64,000 nucleotides of DNA, from contig PSQN01000015.1 in assembly GCA_002989075.1 (NCBI GenBank), positions 2,046,001-2,110,000 of the forward strand, read 5' to 3'. Of the stretch, positions 42,144 through 55,982 are shown piece by piece (the first letter of the stretch is position 1; every line of letters begins with the position of its first letter). The notes under the pieces were generated by a model. The model had not been told where the DNA came from. It saw nothing but the letters and a program-made list of their open reading frames with translations, and did not search any database. The stretch is from Arthonia radiata. Lineage: Eukaryota > Ascomycota > Arthoniomycetes > Arthoniales > Arthoniaceae. A program made the position numbers and the translations under genes.

Positions 42144-45100
42144 ATACTTCCTTTCTTATAGGCTTGTGTCTTACGAGGCTATTGGTCTTAACGTATCTGG
42201 TCCTAGTTAATTTAGGTACGCAGCATAAAAGTCGTCGATTAATTTTTGAGTATTGTCGACGTTTTAGCAAGGTTCCTATATAAGTTTATCCTAGCTATAC
42301 TATTAAACAAGATATTTAAGCTTATAATACTTAATTCTTAAGTTAAGTATCTTCTTTACGGCGTACGTCTCAGTATTATTGTTGTTGATCTAAATTAACG
42401 GTAAATTTAGTGCGTTTTGATTGTCGAATGCGTTAAAAGAGGTAGAGATAACTCTTTTTACGTTCTATTGACTAGGGAGTCTAGATTCGTGGAGAACGTT
42501 AACTACTACTATAGTAGCATACTTTATTCTAATTACCTTATATAGTCCTGTACGTATATAGTTTAGCTTTAGCGTAGGTCTATCGCGATTAAAATGTCGT
42601 ACGTTAAGGTAGACAAGGTCTCCTTCTTTAAACTTAAGTGCTAATTAACGGTATCGATTTGCTTGTTGCGCTGTACGCTTCTAAGCTGCTTCAATACTGT
42701 AACGTAGCTGCTCTCGTACAACCGTTAATTATTTAGTAAATATGTGTTTATCTCGTAATTCTAGTCCGTCTAACTCCGGTTCGTAGTCTTCTCGTAGGTA
42801 GCAGCTAAAGGCGGCAAAGTACGGAGTTGCGCCTGTTGCTACGTTAGTACGATTGTTATAGTATATCTAGGCGCTAGCGAGCTAACTCGCCTAGTTATCT
42901 TAATATTAATTTATATAGTAGCGAAGAAATACTTCTAGAGACCGGTTAGTGCGTTCGGTCTAACTATCGGTCTGCGGGTAGTACGAAGAGAACACCTAGT
43001 ACTTAATAGATAGATCCTTATATATACGTTGCTAGAAGTAGAAAAGGAATTAGAGGCCTTAATTTAATACAAGAGAGTCTAGAAGGCCTATATTGCGAAT
43101 AATATAGTTGCGGAATGCTTAAGTAGTCGAGAGTGCGGTAATATTTAGCATTGTAATAAATTACGCTTATTTTGTAAGACGGTCGACGATTATAAGAATA
43201 AAGCGACAGTCTTAGCCTTAGTGTCTGCTTGGTTGCAGTAGTTCAATAAAGTTAAGCGTTAGGTAACGAAACGGATGTTAAGCAACTAGTAACGGGTAAG
43301 CTAGACCCAAAGGCTTGACAGTGCTAGAGTTGTTACGCTTGTAGCTGTAGCATACGCGTACGTATTCGGTTGCGTCGTATAGTGCTTTAAATTAAAAATA
43401 ACGATAGTAAATAAGACTAAATAACTCCTTTGCTCTATAATAACTATATAACTAATATTCGTAGTAATACTTTAATAGCTTAGGACGTACTAATTTAGAA
43501 ACATAGTAACGGCCGTTAGATTTAAATTTGTGTTTAGTCTTTTTATAGTCTATAAGTTTAAACTAGGGGTAGCTTCGCGCTTTAGAATCTAGTAGTTTAC
43601 AAATTTCCTTGGTAACGGGGTTGTTCTAATATACTTAATACTAGTTAATCTCGGTGTCTAGGTCCTTTAGTTTGTCTTCTACTTCGATAGAGCGTAATAT
43701 ATATTCTTTCTTAATTAATACCTGGCTTTGTTGGCTAATGCGTTCGTTACTTAAGTCTTTAGGTTTGTTCTAGTCGCGTCGAGTAGTTAAATTGGCTACA
43801 ACGTTAAACTTTCCTTTATAGAATTTCTATTTTATTTTAAACTTAGAGAGGATAATACTCTATCGAGCTTAACAAGGCGTAAGCTTTTTAGTAGTCGTAA
43901 AGTACAAGAGGTTCTTATAATCGGTAACTATACATATTAGCTTAAGAACGGAGCTTAGCTCGGTGGCCCAATTTTTGAAAGCGCGGACAACGGCAAGAAG
44001 TTTCTTATTGTAAATATTATAGTTATATTCTGCAGGTAGTATCTTCTTCGATATAAAGGCGACCGGTCGAAGTACGTTCTAATTATCATACTGTAAAATT
44101 ACGGCGCCGGTAACGTAGTTCAAGACGTCGGTTTCTAATACCGTTTTACGATCGAAGTTAAAATACGTTAGAATTTGTTCTTCTTGAAAGCAGCGCTTAA
44201 GTCTCTAAAAAGCAGCTCAGCATTCGTCTGTCTAAATAAACTTAGTATCCTTCTTTGTTAAGGCCGTTAAAGGTTTAGCAATATAGAAGAACTTAAGGAT
44301 AAATCGTCGGTAAAAGTTTATAAAACCAAGGAAACACTGTATGTCTTGCATAGAGGAGGGGTCTACCTATTTAGATATAACGGAGACTTTCTTAGAATCT
44401 ATACGGATACCTTTTGTATCGATTAATAGCCCTAGATAGTATACTTCGGTTGTCTCGAACTTGTACTTAGAGATATTAACTTAGAGACTGTGTTCGTAAA
44501 GCTGTACTAATACTTACTTAATGTAGGCTTAATGTCCTTTTAGAGTCTTGCTATAGATTAAAATATTATTAACGTAGGCAGTATAAAAGTCGTTAAGGAG
44601 CCCTCTTAGCGTATAGTTAATGTACGATTAGAAAGAAGTAGGGCCATTATAAAGACTAAAGGGTATAACAAGATACTCAAATAAGCCGTATCTTGTCTAG
44701 AAGGCGGTCTTCTATTCGTCGCCTTCTTTAATTTAGAGCTTATTAAATATAGAGATAATATCGAGCTTAGTGTAGTATTGTATATACGAGAGGCGATCGA
44801 GGGTCTTATTAATTAGCGGTAACGGGTAGCGGTTCTTAGTAGTAACTTAGTTTAATCCTCGGTAATTTATACAGAATCGGAGATCTCTATTAGCCTTCTT
44901 AATAAAGAGTACTGGTGCTGCGGCAGGGGACTTTAAGACACGAATAAAGCTGTTCGACAAGTTCTTTTTAAGATACGCTCGTAGAGCTTTTAGCTACTAA
45001 CGATTTATAGGGTATATCTTAATATTTAGCGGCCTTTTACTAAGTTTTAGGTCAATAGCATGGTCCTAGTTACGATAAGCGGGCAATTTGTTTGCCTCCT

Positions 45101-47591
45101 TTTGGTCGAATACGTCGAGAAAATTATAGTACTGGCGCGGTAGGTGGTCTTAAAGATTAGCATCTATAGAAATAATTATAGCGGCGTTCCCGACGCAAAG
45201 GGTACGCTGTAGTTGTTAGGAATCTTCTAGTAGGGCGATGTCTAGTAAACAAAGACTAACAGAGAAGAACTTAGATTCTTTCTAGGCGGCGGTATAGTGA
45301 AAACCCTGCGCGCCGAGTTTAGTAACAGGAGGGAGTTGCGAATCCTTGTCCGAGGTTATAAGATATAGGCGTAGTTGTTAGCGTCGTAGTTTATTAGAGC
45401 CGTTACGCTTATATTGCTTATAGCTTTTCTTAGCTTAAGCTAACCTATTAGGCTTATTTACGCTTAGTAGCTTGGATTCGAGTGAACGTAATTAATTAAG
45501 TTGACTAGAGGTTATTTCCTGTTCTAAGCTTTGCTGAGCGGGCGCTCGTTACGGCGTCTAATAATACAAAACGGTCGTTTCAAATTAATAGTAATTCTTC
45601 TTAATATAACGTAACCTAAAGGTAAGCGTTTAATTGCCTAGTTTAATAATAATGTAATGTTTCTTAGTCTAAGGGAGACTAAGAATAAGATCTTGCTTAT
45701 TGTCGAGTAGGATAAAAGCGGTAATAGTTTCCTAATGTCGTAATATAGTTAATAGGAAAATAGCAGTATACGTAACTTAAGGTGTAAGAGCTCCGTTAAA
45801 GTTACGGAGTTAAATAAATTTAGGTAGCTTATAGAGCTAGACATAAATGTTGTGTGCAAGGAAAGTATTAATAAAGGTATTGCTAGAGGCGTTAGTATCA
45901 ATAAGAGCTTAGATATTGAATTTAGGTACGTAAGCGTCTATAAACATATAACGGTTCTAACGAAGGTCTACGCGGAGCTCTTAATCTATAAACTAGATAA
46001 GGTTCTTAAGTACTTTCTGGTAAGTAGGTCCCTGAGTGCGACTTTCGTTAGGGACTAGTCTTTTAACTACTACTTGTAGGTAGGTAGAGCAGCGTTAGGA
46101 GACTAAGATAGCGAAGGCGGTAGCAACTAACGTAATTTACGAACCTAATACTAAGAGCTACTCTAGCCGAGGGGGCAGTTTAAAGTAGTGTATTCTTCCT
46201 TATTATAGCGAAAACAGCGGTTTAGCTGATAACGGGTATCTTTAGTAGCTAACGTAAGGCGATTGTCTGAGTTACGCTAGTTTAATAGCGCATTGAGGTC
46301 TATACAGGAACCTCCTTGCGCTGTGGTCTTATTGGCGGCGGCAACGTTAGCCGTAGGCGGCTGGAATGCTAAGAGTCGTAGAGCAGGAAAGACTTGCGAA
46401 GCCTGTTTCTAAGGGTACTGGGTAGGAGCAGGGGACTGTAAGGAAGACTGAGACTAGGACTAAGAGTTGCTCGCGTACGCCTTACGCTGGTTAGTAGTAA
46501 AGATAGAGCGTTATTGTAGAGGCTTGGTCTAGTACGGCTTGTTCTGCTGAATCTCGACGTTACAAAATCGACAGTACTAGACAAAAGCTTTAAAGTCGTT
46601 GCGCGGGGGAGGAGAGCTATTAAAACAGTTACAAATCTTCTATAAGACTCCTTTACGTATAATACTAATAGCTAGATCCTTATACTTAGTATATTCTAAC
46701 TAATATATCTTATACCGGAAGTCTACTTTATATTTTATGAACGTACAGTTCTTCTAGCAGAGTTCGTGTAGTTAAATATCTGCCTTAATCTAACGGGCTG
46801 GGTCTTTAAATTGGTCGTAGAGGAGTTAAAACAGGTCGTTAACTCGCTCGATGCTTGACTTTATACTAGGGTCCTTATAGTTATAAAAGTGCTTCACTAT
46901 TTAGCGCTGTATATACCCAGAGAAGCGAGAGTAAATATAACGAACTTAGATAAGTACTGTAGAATAGTGGTTCTAATTCGCTTTAAGCTTAATTCGTATC
47001 TATATAATCTAAGGTTTAAGGTTATTTAGAGTGTTATTAAATAGATTAGAGTTAGAGTGTTTTAGGGTACGTAGTAGGCTCCTACTACAAAGAGCTGCTT
47101 AAAAGGCGGCGACGAGGTCTTAATTGTTTAAAGATACTTGTGCTTATATAGCTCTAGCAATAGTACCTTAGTTTGCTAATTAGAGTATTTAAGCGGCGCG
47201 GTAAGTATCTTTAACGAAGGCTGCGGCTATAAGTTCTAGAGTGTTTAGGGTTGCTAAAGTTTACTGCTTCGGAGCAGGGAGGTTAATTTAGAGAGGCGCT
47301 ATACTGGTTACCTAACTTAGCTGTTGACTAGAGGTTGATTCTTAAGAATCTTTTACGGAGAGACTCGAAAACAAGGAGACGAGGGTTTCTTAATCTTGTA
47401 GTTCTGGGTCTTAGGTACTAGGGACTAGAGGCTGAGAACTAGGGACTTAGGTCTAATAGTTGCTTATTGACTAAACTCTGTTTTAGAACAATAGCTGGTC
47501 GCTTATATAACGATAGTACCGGACTTAGAACTTGGATAAGGACAAGGGGCAGTTAACCGACTACTAACGGAAGATGTTTAATGCAATATAG

Positions 47592-47788
47592 TGAAAGTAA
47601 TAGAAGCTGAGTATAAACCTTAACGTAGATTCCTATCAATAAGACATTATATAAAGAAACTAAACTAAACTACAAACGATAGAAGAGCGTATCTATGTGC
47701 CAAGCCACGCTAGTCCTAATCCTCGTGCCTGGTCCTGCACGTAACCTCCTGTCTGCGATGCTGCATAATTTGGTCTAAAATCCTTTCA
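47592..47788 (-). repeat. 5' LTR of element B
   Basis: 197 bp, terminal TGAAAG/CTTTCA inverted hexamer, followed by the ATTAG duplication. Confidence 0.9.
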
Positions 47789-47793
47789 ATTAG

Positions 47794-48628
47794 TACGGTA
47801 TTAGCTAGTTTAACGGCTAGATTATTATAATAATAATAGTAGTAGGAATATTAAGATTAAAATACTCTAAAAGCGAGTAATACTAGTAGTATATTTAGTA
47901 TTATATATAAGCAGAATAATTAACTAAAAGATAACTTAGCTAATATTTTATAAGTCTTATAGTTTATATAAAACCTAGGCTTATAACCTATTAAAATACT
48001 AGATTATAAGGCTGAAGGTTACTTAATTAGAGTCTATAAATAGAATATAAGGTCCCTACTATATAGTAGTTAGCTAGAGATTTAGTCTTCTAGAACCTAC
48101 TATTAGGATTAAAACTTAGAAGACTGGTATTCAGCCTTCTTTATTTTAATATACTAGACTACTATTATAGTAGTAGTCTATATATATATAGAAAACAAGC
48201 TACTACGGCTCTACTATAGAATTACTACTATATCCCTAGTCTCTTATATTAGTCTTTACTTCTTAAAAGTATATAAAAGCTTTATACTAAAAATAAACTC
48301 TTCTATACTAAATATATAAAAATTATAGTCTTAATAGACTTAAAAGTTAATAAGAATAGCTTTATTGTTAAATCTAGTAACAGCTTAATAAGTAATTAAA
48401 TACTTTTATAGCTTTTACTCTACTAGCGCTAGGAATAGTAATACTTATAAAGTTACTTATAGCTAAGTAAATAGTAGTAATAAAAACTATATATTTATCT
48501 ATATAGTAGATAAATTTACTATATTAATCTTTATACTAATATTAATAGCTTATAGTATATCTACTACTAGCTATAGATTATTACTCTAACTTTTATTACT
48601 ATTATTACTCGCTATAGTTACTTTCTCT
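47794..48628. repeat. Old repeat remnant between elements B and C
   Basis: AT-rich sequence that continues beyond element C at 55983. It contains R1 copy 2 at 47997-48151. No protein-coding family recognised. Confidence 0.55.
47997..48151. repeat. R1 repeat, copy 2 (MITE-like)
   Basis: About 155 bp, partner of 40423-40578. An inverted pair aaggctgaa (about 48008) and ttcagcctt (about 48131) near its ends, and tactaga at both ends, suggest a short inverted-repeat element. Confidence 0.65.
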
Positions 48629-48633
48629 ATCTT

Positions 48634-49105
48634 TGTAACGCCGGTCGCTGGGAGGACCGAACTAAGGCTTACTTGCCTTGTGTGCTTGTTAACCTTAATA
48701 GTAGGTATCTTGTGTGCTAGAGACTAAAAGATAGGAGAGGCGAGACAGATTACAGAGGGTAAGAGAGGCTTAACTAAAGTAGACAGAAGGTAAAGTACGT
48801 TATCTAAATATAGTTAAGAAACTTATATTTGGATATTAAGTTAATAGACTAAAGTCTATTCTAAGGTCGATTATTAGTTTAGCTATATAATCTAAGGTAT
48901 ATAGAGAAGTTTCTCTATATCCGTTAATTTTAACAATGCCTATATCGAGTTTATAAGGAACGTAGGCTCTTATAGCCGTCTTGTCCGATAATGCCTACGG
49001 CGGGTTTATAGGCTTAGTCGGGAATAATGCTGGTAGGGCTAAGATAACTAGTAGTGGTTAATACTTAAGTACATACTAGGCCGTCTAGAGCTGGTACCCG
49101 TAATA
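48634..49105 (-). repeat. 3' LTR of element C
   Basis: 472 bp, same length as 55506-55977; on the plus strand it starts TGTAACGCCGG, and both copies share the ggtacccgtaa end. Preceded by ATCTT. Confidence 0.92.
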
Positions 49106-49211
49106 CAATCCCCCCTCTTCTAGTTAAATCGTTCTTAATTAACCCTTAGCCTTTTAAACATCTATAAGTTGTGTTTCGTCCCTCTCTTTCGTAACTAATC
49201 TGTAAGTCGCT

Positions 49212-49830
49212 ATGCCTCGTATAAAGTCCGTTGCTGCGGGTCCTAACAAAAAGTATAGCCAATACCTATTAATTGAAGCCTACGGTATTAAAATGCCTCC
49301 TTGTTCTAGATGTATGTCGATTAAGGAAAGATGTGTAGTTTAGTTTAGAAAGGCAACGTGTTTAGTGTGTACTCGGGATAGAAAGAGTTGTAATTTACGG
49401 GTATTAATAGTAGATAGTATGCCTTGTTAGTGTACCTTTGTAGTAACTGAAACTAACTTAATTGCAGCGCGTTCGGTTTATTCTCAATATTCCTCTTAGT
49501 CGGCTGCCCTTTAGCGTACGAAGAGTCAATTACGTGCGTTAAAGGCTTAGGCAGCAGCGTTGGCTACGGCTGTGTAGCGTAACCGATCTAAGGTCCGGAA
49601 GTTAAAAGAGGAGGTTAAGAAGACTTGTACGCAGATAGCAGCGAAGTTAGCTCGAAATAAGTTATTGAAGCAAGAGAAGTTTACTACGTCGATAGCTAGT
49701 AGTAATACGTTTAAATGTCTGAGCGGGTTATTCGTTGACCTTCGGAGTAATCTCTATCCGGTGTTGGGTAGTAGTCCTATAACGTAGTAGACCGGTTCGT
49801 TTAAGGGTAATCTAGGTGTCGGTAAGGTAC
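49212..49830 (+). other. Remnant of an accessory Cys-rich/coiled-coil ORF inside element C
   Basis: On the strand opposite to gag-pol, from an ATG at about 49212, the translation shows a basic start, then paired Cys motifs (PPCSRC ... ERCVV and TCLVCTRDRKSC), followed by a long Ala/Lys/Arg-rich heptad-like stretch near 49.5-49.7 kb suggesting a coiled coil. This resembles the Cys-rich plus coiled-coil hypothetical proteins often found in fungal repeats. It belongs to the fossil element and is broken like the rest. Confidence 0.5.
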
Positions 49831-52800
49831 ACTAGATAGTAGATTAGAGTGTTAGTGCTACTACGACCAATTAATATTTTAGTCTTAATATCGTTAAATA
49901 GTGTCTTTATAGTTAGTCAGATTTCATTCCGGTTCTTATTAATTTTTATGTTCGGAATATCCTTTCTACTTTATAAGATACTGTCGTTTACCTTAATATT
50001 GTCTGTAAGCTCGAATCGTTTTAACCTTATACTCGGGTTCTTAGTTGTTAGAAAGGATTTTTGGGTTGGGTCGTTCTACTTCTCGGAAGTAGGCTAGCTT
50101 TAACAGCGCTACGTAGAATATAGAATATATTCTTATTGTCTTCGGGAGTTTAAGTTTAAAGGTTACGGGTCTTAATTGCTGTAAGATTTTAAACGGTTCT
50201 GTTTTAATGTAGTCGAGTTTCTTACTTAGTCTAATAGTTTTTAAGTTTCTTATAAGCAAGTAAGCTCTTCCCTCCTCTTTTATGCTTGTGTTCGGGGTCG
50301 TTCTTAATTTGTTATACTATTTCCTTGTTCGTTCGTTAATAAACTCGCTGTTAGCCTTTAACTGCTGGTATAGGGTCTTTATATTCGTTGCTATTCGCTT
50401 AGTAGTGTCGTTTTCTGTAGTGTTTTGCAGTCGTCTGCCCTAAAGAGGGTAATAGCCGTATAAGGCATAGAACGGTGTTGTTTTAATCGTATCGTTTTTT
50501 GTATCGTTGTACGCTGCTTGCGCTACTAGTAGTAATTGTACCCAGTCGTTCTGCTAGTAGTTAATATATGCCCGGAGATACTATTCTAGTGTTTAATTTG
50601 TTTGTTCTGTCTATCTGTCTGTTTACGGGTAGAACGACGTTAATATCTTCTACTTTGTATCTAGCTGTTGTATTAGGGATGTCTAAAATCGTAAGACGAA
50701 TTTCTGGTCTCTGTCCGAGACAATTCTTTGTGGTTGACTATAGTTTGCTAAGATAATCCAAAGGAAGGTATATACTAATTGTTCTAAGTTGCTAGCTTCC
50801 TTGTAAGGTACGAAGTACGCGTACTTTGTTAGTTTGTCGTATATAACCAGAATAGCGTCGTAAGCTACTTCTGTAAGTAGATTCTTGGAGGTTAGTAACT
50901 TAGTTATAAAGTCTAGTAAGACTGTATACTATAGTCTCTCGGGTATCTCTAATGATTGTAGTTTACCGTATAGTAAATACCTCGGGTGCTTGGTTCTTGC
51001 GCATACGTCGCATTCTTAGATATAATTCTCGACGTAATGTTAAATTCTCGGGATATAGTAGGTTCGTATAATCTTTTTAATAGTGTTGTCGATGCCCTTG
51101 TGTCCCTTTGTTGAGTTATCGTAGAAGTTACTAATAATGTGTCGGATTAGATTCCTTGGAACGTAGATCTTGCCTTAAAATTTATAATAGCCCTTGCTGT
51201 TTTTAGTTAGTCCTAGGTATCGTTTCTCGTTTTCCTAGTAGGTTTTAGAATCGTTCAGGATGTCTGGGATTCGGCTGTTCGGTTCGATAACAAACTCTAT
51301 TGTTATAGCCAACTAATTGTATCTAATCTCGTTATTATATTCTCAGAATATTGTATGCTCGACGTGTTCCTTATTATTAAGATAATCGGGTCGTCGGCTT
51401 AGAGCGTTAGCTCTGTCGTTCTTGAAACCTTTCTTGTAGGTAATAATAAAGTCGTATAGAGCTATAGTTTTTAACTATCTAACTTGTCTGCGGTTGAGTT
51501 TCTTTGTTGTTGTAAAATAAGTTAGGTTCTTATAGTCTATGTATACTATAATCGTATAGTTAGCTTCTTCTAGGTAAGCTCGCTATGTTTTGAATGCTGC
51601 TATAATAGCTAAAAGCTCTTTATTGTAAATATTATAGTTCTGTTCTATGAGTAACATTTTCCTTAAGTAGAAAGCTACTGGTCTAAGCTTTCCTTCCTTG
51701 TTGTTTTAACTTATATATGCTCCAATTGTATAGTCTAACGCGTCTATTTCTATAATAATCGGCAGGTTAGGGTCGAATATTGCTAGTACGGGTTCAATCT
51801 TAAAAGCTTCCTTAAGCTCTTTAAATACTGATTGTTCTTTTTACGTCTAGAAGAATCCTATCGATTGTTTTGTCTGTTAAGACAGCGGTGCTATAATTCG
51901 GTCAAAGTTAAATATCTATCGCCTATAGTAGTTAGCAAAACTAAGAAACTGTTGTAACTGTTTTATATTCTTTAGTGTAGGCTAGGTTAGAACAGATTAA
52001 ATCTTCGAATCTTCTATTTAAAGACTGTGCTCGGTAATTATAAATCTAAGAAATTCGACAGATTGTTGGTAGAACTAGGTTTTCTCGATATTAATTCGTA
52101 AATTGGTACGCGCTAATCTCTCTAATACCTTTTTAATATATTTTTTATGTTCTTCTAGTATACGGCTGTATACTAGAATATTATCTAGATAAGCAGTTAT
52201 AAATATATCTAAGTAATCGCTAAGTATGTTGTTAATTAGCTTCTAAAATAATACTAGAGCGTTCGTTAGTCTAAAGGGTATAACGCAATACTTAAAAAGT
52301 CTGTATCTGATGTGGAAGGCCGTTTTCTATTCTTCGCTCTCCTTTATACGGATTAAGTTGTATGCTCCTTGTAGGTTAAACTTAGTAAACTATTGCACGT
52401 CGTACAATCGGTCTGTTATTTCGTCGATGCGTGGTAAAGGGTATCGATTTTTAATAGTTACCCTGTTTAGTTGTCTATAATCTACGTAGAGTCGTAGTTT
52501 ACTATTTTTCTTTAGTACGAAGAGTATCGGGTATCCGGCTAGTAATATTAACTTTCGGATAAATCCTTTCTTAAGGTTCTTATTAAGATAATCGCAGAGC
52601 GCTTAATTTTCTGCTTCTAATAGAGAGTATATTAGACCGAATATTGGCGTCTTACCTTCTTATAAAGGTATTGTGTAATTTCACGGTTTGTGTTCTAGGA
52701 GAGCTAAGTTTGGCTCAGCTTCTTCAAACAGATATTGGAATTGATCGTATTCCTCTAGTATCTTAGTAATTAACTAAATACTTATTATCGTATAAAATCG

Positions 52801-55505
52801 TTGGCGTACAGTCGTCTCTTATTTATACTTACGTATAGTTAGCCACAGACGAGATACTGCGTTAGACTCCTCTCGTAAGATATCTAAATGTCGGAGTGTA
52901 GTAGTGCTAACCCGCGTAAGTTCCTTATTGCGCTCCTTATTCTTACTACTAAAATTAGCTTATAAGGTATCCGTTCCGCAGAACGACTCTTATCTAGAGT
53001 AACTGTACCTAGTAAAGAGGAGTTTCTTAGTTCTCTAATCTACTTTTAGGTTATATTGTTATAACTAAGGTATACCTAGTACAGCGTAGTGCTGGTTAAT
53101 ATCTACGATATTATAAGTAATTTCTTCCTAATAGTCTCTAATTGTTATATCTATTAGCAAAGTCTTGTAGTCAACTCTTCCCTCTACCCCTTGAAATCTA
53201 GATAGTGCGTAGAGTAATTTCTTTTTTTGTATTTGTATCTAGTACTCCTTAACGTAGCGTATTGAAATAAAGTTGCCTGTTGCGCCTAAATCAATTATAA
53301 TTTTAATGTTTCTATAGTTTATTGTTGCCCGAGTGTATAGATATGTTTTGTAAGCAGCCAAGCTCGCGTAGAGCTAGACTTCTAGAGGGTCTAACCGTTG
53401 GACGGGCCGGTACTACTGCCCTTAAAGCAGTCGGCCTAGTCTTTTTCCTGTTAATTGTATACGTTCTAGAGTATTTTAGGTACTGAAAGCTATTGTCGGT
53501 TAATTTGCTGTAAGAATTCCTGTGTAGAGTGTCCTAGTACTACTTTTATTATAACGTCTAGTTTATTGTTTACGATTCCTGCTTTAATTATACAATTATC
53601 GCTGGTTAAAACTTGTCGTGTCTGTAGGTTGTATATTGTTAGTCGAAGATATTAGTACTAACTACGCAATTCTAGACCCCTAATAAGGTAGTCTACTAGT
53701 CGTTGTAGGTGTAAGTAAATATATCCTAGGATGTTGTTAATCTCTCTATTAGTGCTTAACTTCCCCTTATAAAAGGCCAACTAATAAAGTCTCTATATTA
53801 TTCCTTTCTAACGGATTAGGGTTTGCTCTTCCTAGTTAGTATTGTTCTTAAGAGAGAATTCTGTATTATTAGAATCTATATTTTTGTCTTTGAGTCGTTG
53901 TCTTACCTATAACGCATCGTAGCTGCTATCTTGCTTAGCTTCTACGGTCTGTTCTTTCTTAGATTCCCCTTGGGTTTTTGGGTAAGGTAACCTAGATCGT
54001 CCTCGAGTAAGGCCTAGTTCTTGTATCGAACCTTGTTTTAAGGATGTTGGTTTCTTTGACCACCATTCTAATCCCAATTTGTCGGATTTGTGGGTCGTAC
54101 AATTATTATTGTAGCATACAGTTTAGAATAGTGTTTCGTGTAGTGTAGCGGTATCTTGTATCTACTGTCTCGGAATAGTGCGGTTAATGTTGTTTTAGTC
54201 CTATAGGTTTCGTTGTTCCTGTTTTATTTGTCGTTCCTTTATTTCTTCCTATAACTTAATGTCTGTATCCCAGTTTTTATATAGATTAAATAAATTCTAC
54301 TCGTAGTGCTTTTCGTTGGACGAAACCTAGTGAGTACTTTTCTAGTTACAGAAGGTATTCTAGTAGATACCCTTTTGCTCCTTAGTTAGTCTAGTAACGT
54401 ACTTATACTAGTTCTGGGTAGTCTTTTGTAGGAGACCTAATTCTTAAAGAAGGTAACCCTCGGTCGGGTCCTTCTGCTAGCGATCGGAGAAGGCTGCTAG
54501 TAGTTCTATTGCCTTATCGCGACCGTTATCCTCTTTTGTCTGGGTAGTTATATTAAACTGTTGTCGTAGGAGACAGGGTTTCTAAGATCGATTGTTGTGC
54601 TTATTTCTGCCGGTACTGTTGAACTGTTGTTTCTTGAAACGGTATTCTTTAACTTGGTGCCCTAGCTTTCCACAATATAAGCATAGCTTGTTCTTTATTC
54701 GATATTCTCTTTCTTAATTGTTTAGTTTTCCTTGAGGCTTTATAAAATTTAACTCTATTAGATCGCCTCAGTCTTGTTATAAGTTTGCTCGATTCTTTGC
54801 TCTATAGAATTTATTAGTAGGGTTACCCTTCTTTTCTATCTATCTTTCGAAGTTGCTGTCGTCAATCTCCTTTGCTCGTTGTATAAAGTTATCGAGATTA
54901 TTAAACTTCTCTCTACGAATATAGATTATTTCCTTAATATAATCCTTAAGTCCTTTATAAAAGGTCTCAATAAGGGATTTCTCGTCCTATCCTGTTTAAT
55001 TAGCATACTGTATAAATTCGACGGCGTACCTGCTTGCTGGTCCTATTTGTTTAAGGTTTCTAAGCTTCCTAGTAGCGATACGTTTAGCGTTAGTCTGTTT
55101 AAAGATTTTACGAAGTTTCTTCTAAAAGAAAGCAAAGCTAGTAAAGAACTTGTCGGTGTCCTCGCGCCTGCTCTTTATTAAGGTAAATAAGAAATCGTCG
55201 AAGTAATACTTAACCTACTTGTAAGTATCTCTATCTATATAAGAGGTAGTAAATAGAACTATAGTAGTATCGTTCGGAAACTAGTCTTTATAAGTTTTAA
55301 AGTATACGGCTAGGCGTATTAAGAATAAAGTAACTTTAGAACGTTTATCTAAGAAGCTTTTTTCTATTTTAGTGTTAACGTCCGATATCTTACTCGTGCT
55401 AGCCATTCTGTTGGCTAACCTGTCTGCAGCGTCGCAGCTGTTGGGTACCGAAGTAGTAAACATAATTAATCTGCTTTCTCTACTTTCGTAGCGAGTCTAT
55501 TAAAG

Positions 55506-55977
55506 TGTAACGCCGGTCGCTAAGAGGACCGAACTAAGGCTTACTTACCTTATATGCTTGTTAACCTTAGTGATGGGTGTCTCGTATGCTAGAGACTAAA
55601 AGGCAGGAGAGACGAGATAGATTATAGAGAGTAAGAGGGGCTTAACTAAAGTAGATAGAAGGTAAAGTACGTTACCTAAATATAGTTAAGAAACTTGTAT
55701 TTAGATATTAAATTAATAAACTAAAGTCTATCCTAAGGTCGACTATTAGTTTAGCTATATAATCTAAGGTACATAGGGAAGTTCCTCTATATCTATTAAT
55801 CTTAATAATGCTTATATCGGGTTTATAAGGAACGTAGGCTCTTATAGCCGTCTTGTTCAATAATGCCTACGGCGGATTTATAGGCTTAGTCGGGAATAAT
55901 GCTGGTAGGGCTGAGATAACTGGCGGTGGTTAATGCTTAGGTACATACTAGGCCGTCTAGAGCTGGTACCCGTAACA
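55506..55977 (-). repeat. 5' LTR of element C
   Basis: 472 bp, ends GTAACA on the plus strand and is followed by the ATCTT duplication. Confidence 0.92.
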
Positions 55978-55982
55978 ATCTT

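Larger units (their letters stand above)
41947..47788 (-). mobile_element. LTR retrotransposon B, Ty3/Gypsy fossil
   Basis: A 5,842-bp element on the minus strand with 197-bp LTRs at 47592-47788 (5') and 41947-42143 (3'), termini TGAAAG...CTTTCA, and a perfect ATTAG target-site duplication at 41942-41946 and 47789-47793. A polypurine tract (read on the minus strand) abuts the 3' LTR at about 42144-42160. Going 5' to 3' on the minus strand: gag-like region (about 47.5-46.5 kb), protease region (about 45.7 kb), reverse transcriptase (about 45.0-44.45 kb), RNase H (about 44.2-43.85 kb) and integrase (about 43.7-42.8 kb). That order identifies Ty3/Gypsy. The LTRs differ at about 20 sites by eye, all transitions. 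Broken, with many breaks. Confidence 0.88.
48634..55977 (-). mobile_element. LTR retrotransposon C, Ty3/Gypsy chromovirus fossil with antisense accessory ORF
   Basis: A 7,344-bp element on the minus strand with 472-bp LTRs at 55506-55977 (5') and 48634-49105 (3'), and a perfect ATCTT target-site duplication at 48629-48633 and 55978-55982. A purine tract (minus strand) abuts the 3' LTR near 49108-49125. On the minus strand from the 5' LTR: gag start (about 55.46 kb) with a zinc-knuckle region near 54.65 kb, reverse transcriptase (about 52.55-52.1 kb), RNase H (about 51.9-51.5 kb), integrase (about 51.2-50.3 kb), its C-terminal GPY-like region (50.26-50.04 kb) and a chromodomain-like segment (about 50.04-49.9 kb). 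Between these and the 3' LTR lies extra sequence with an oppositely oriented accessory ORF remnant. Many breaks throughout. Confidence 0.9.
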
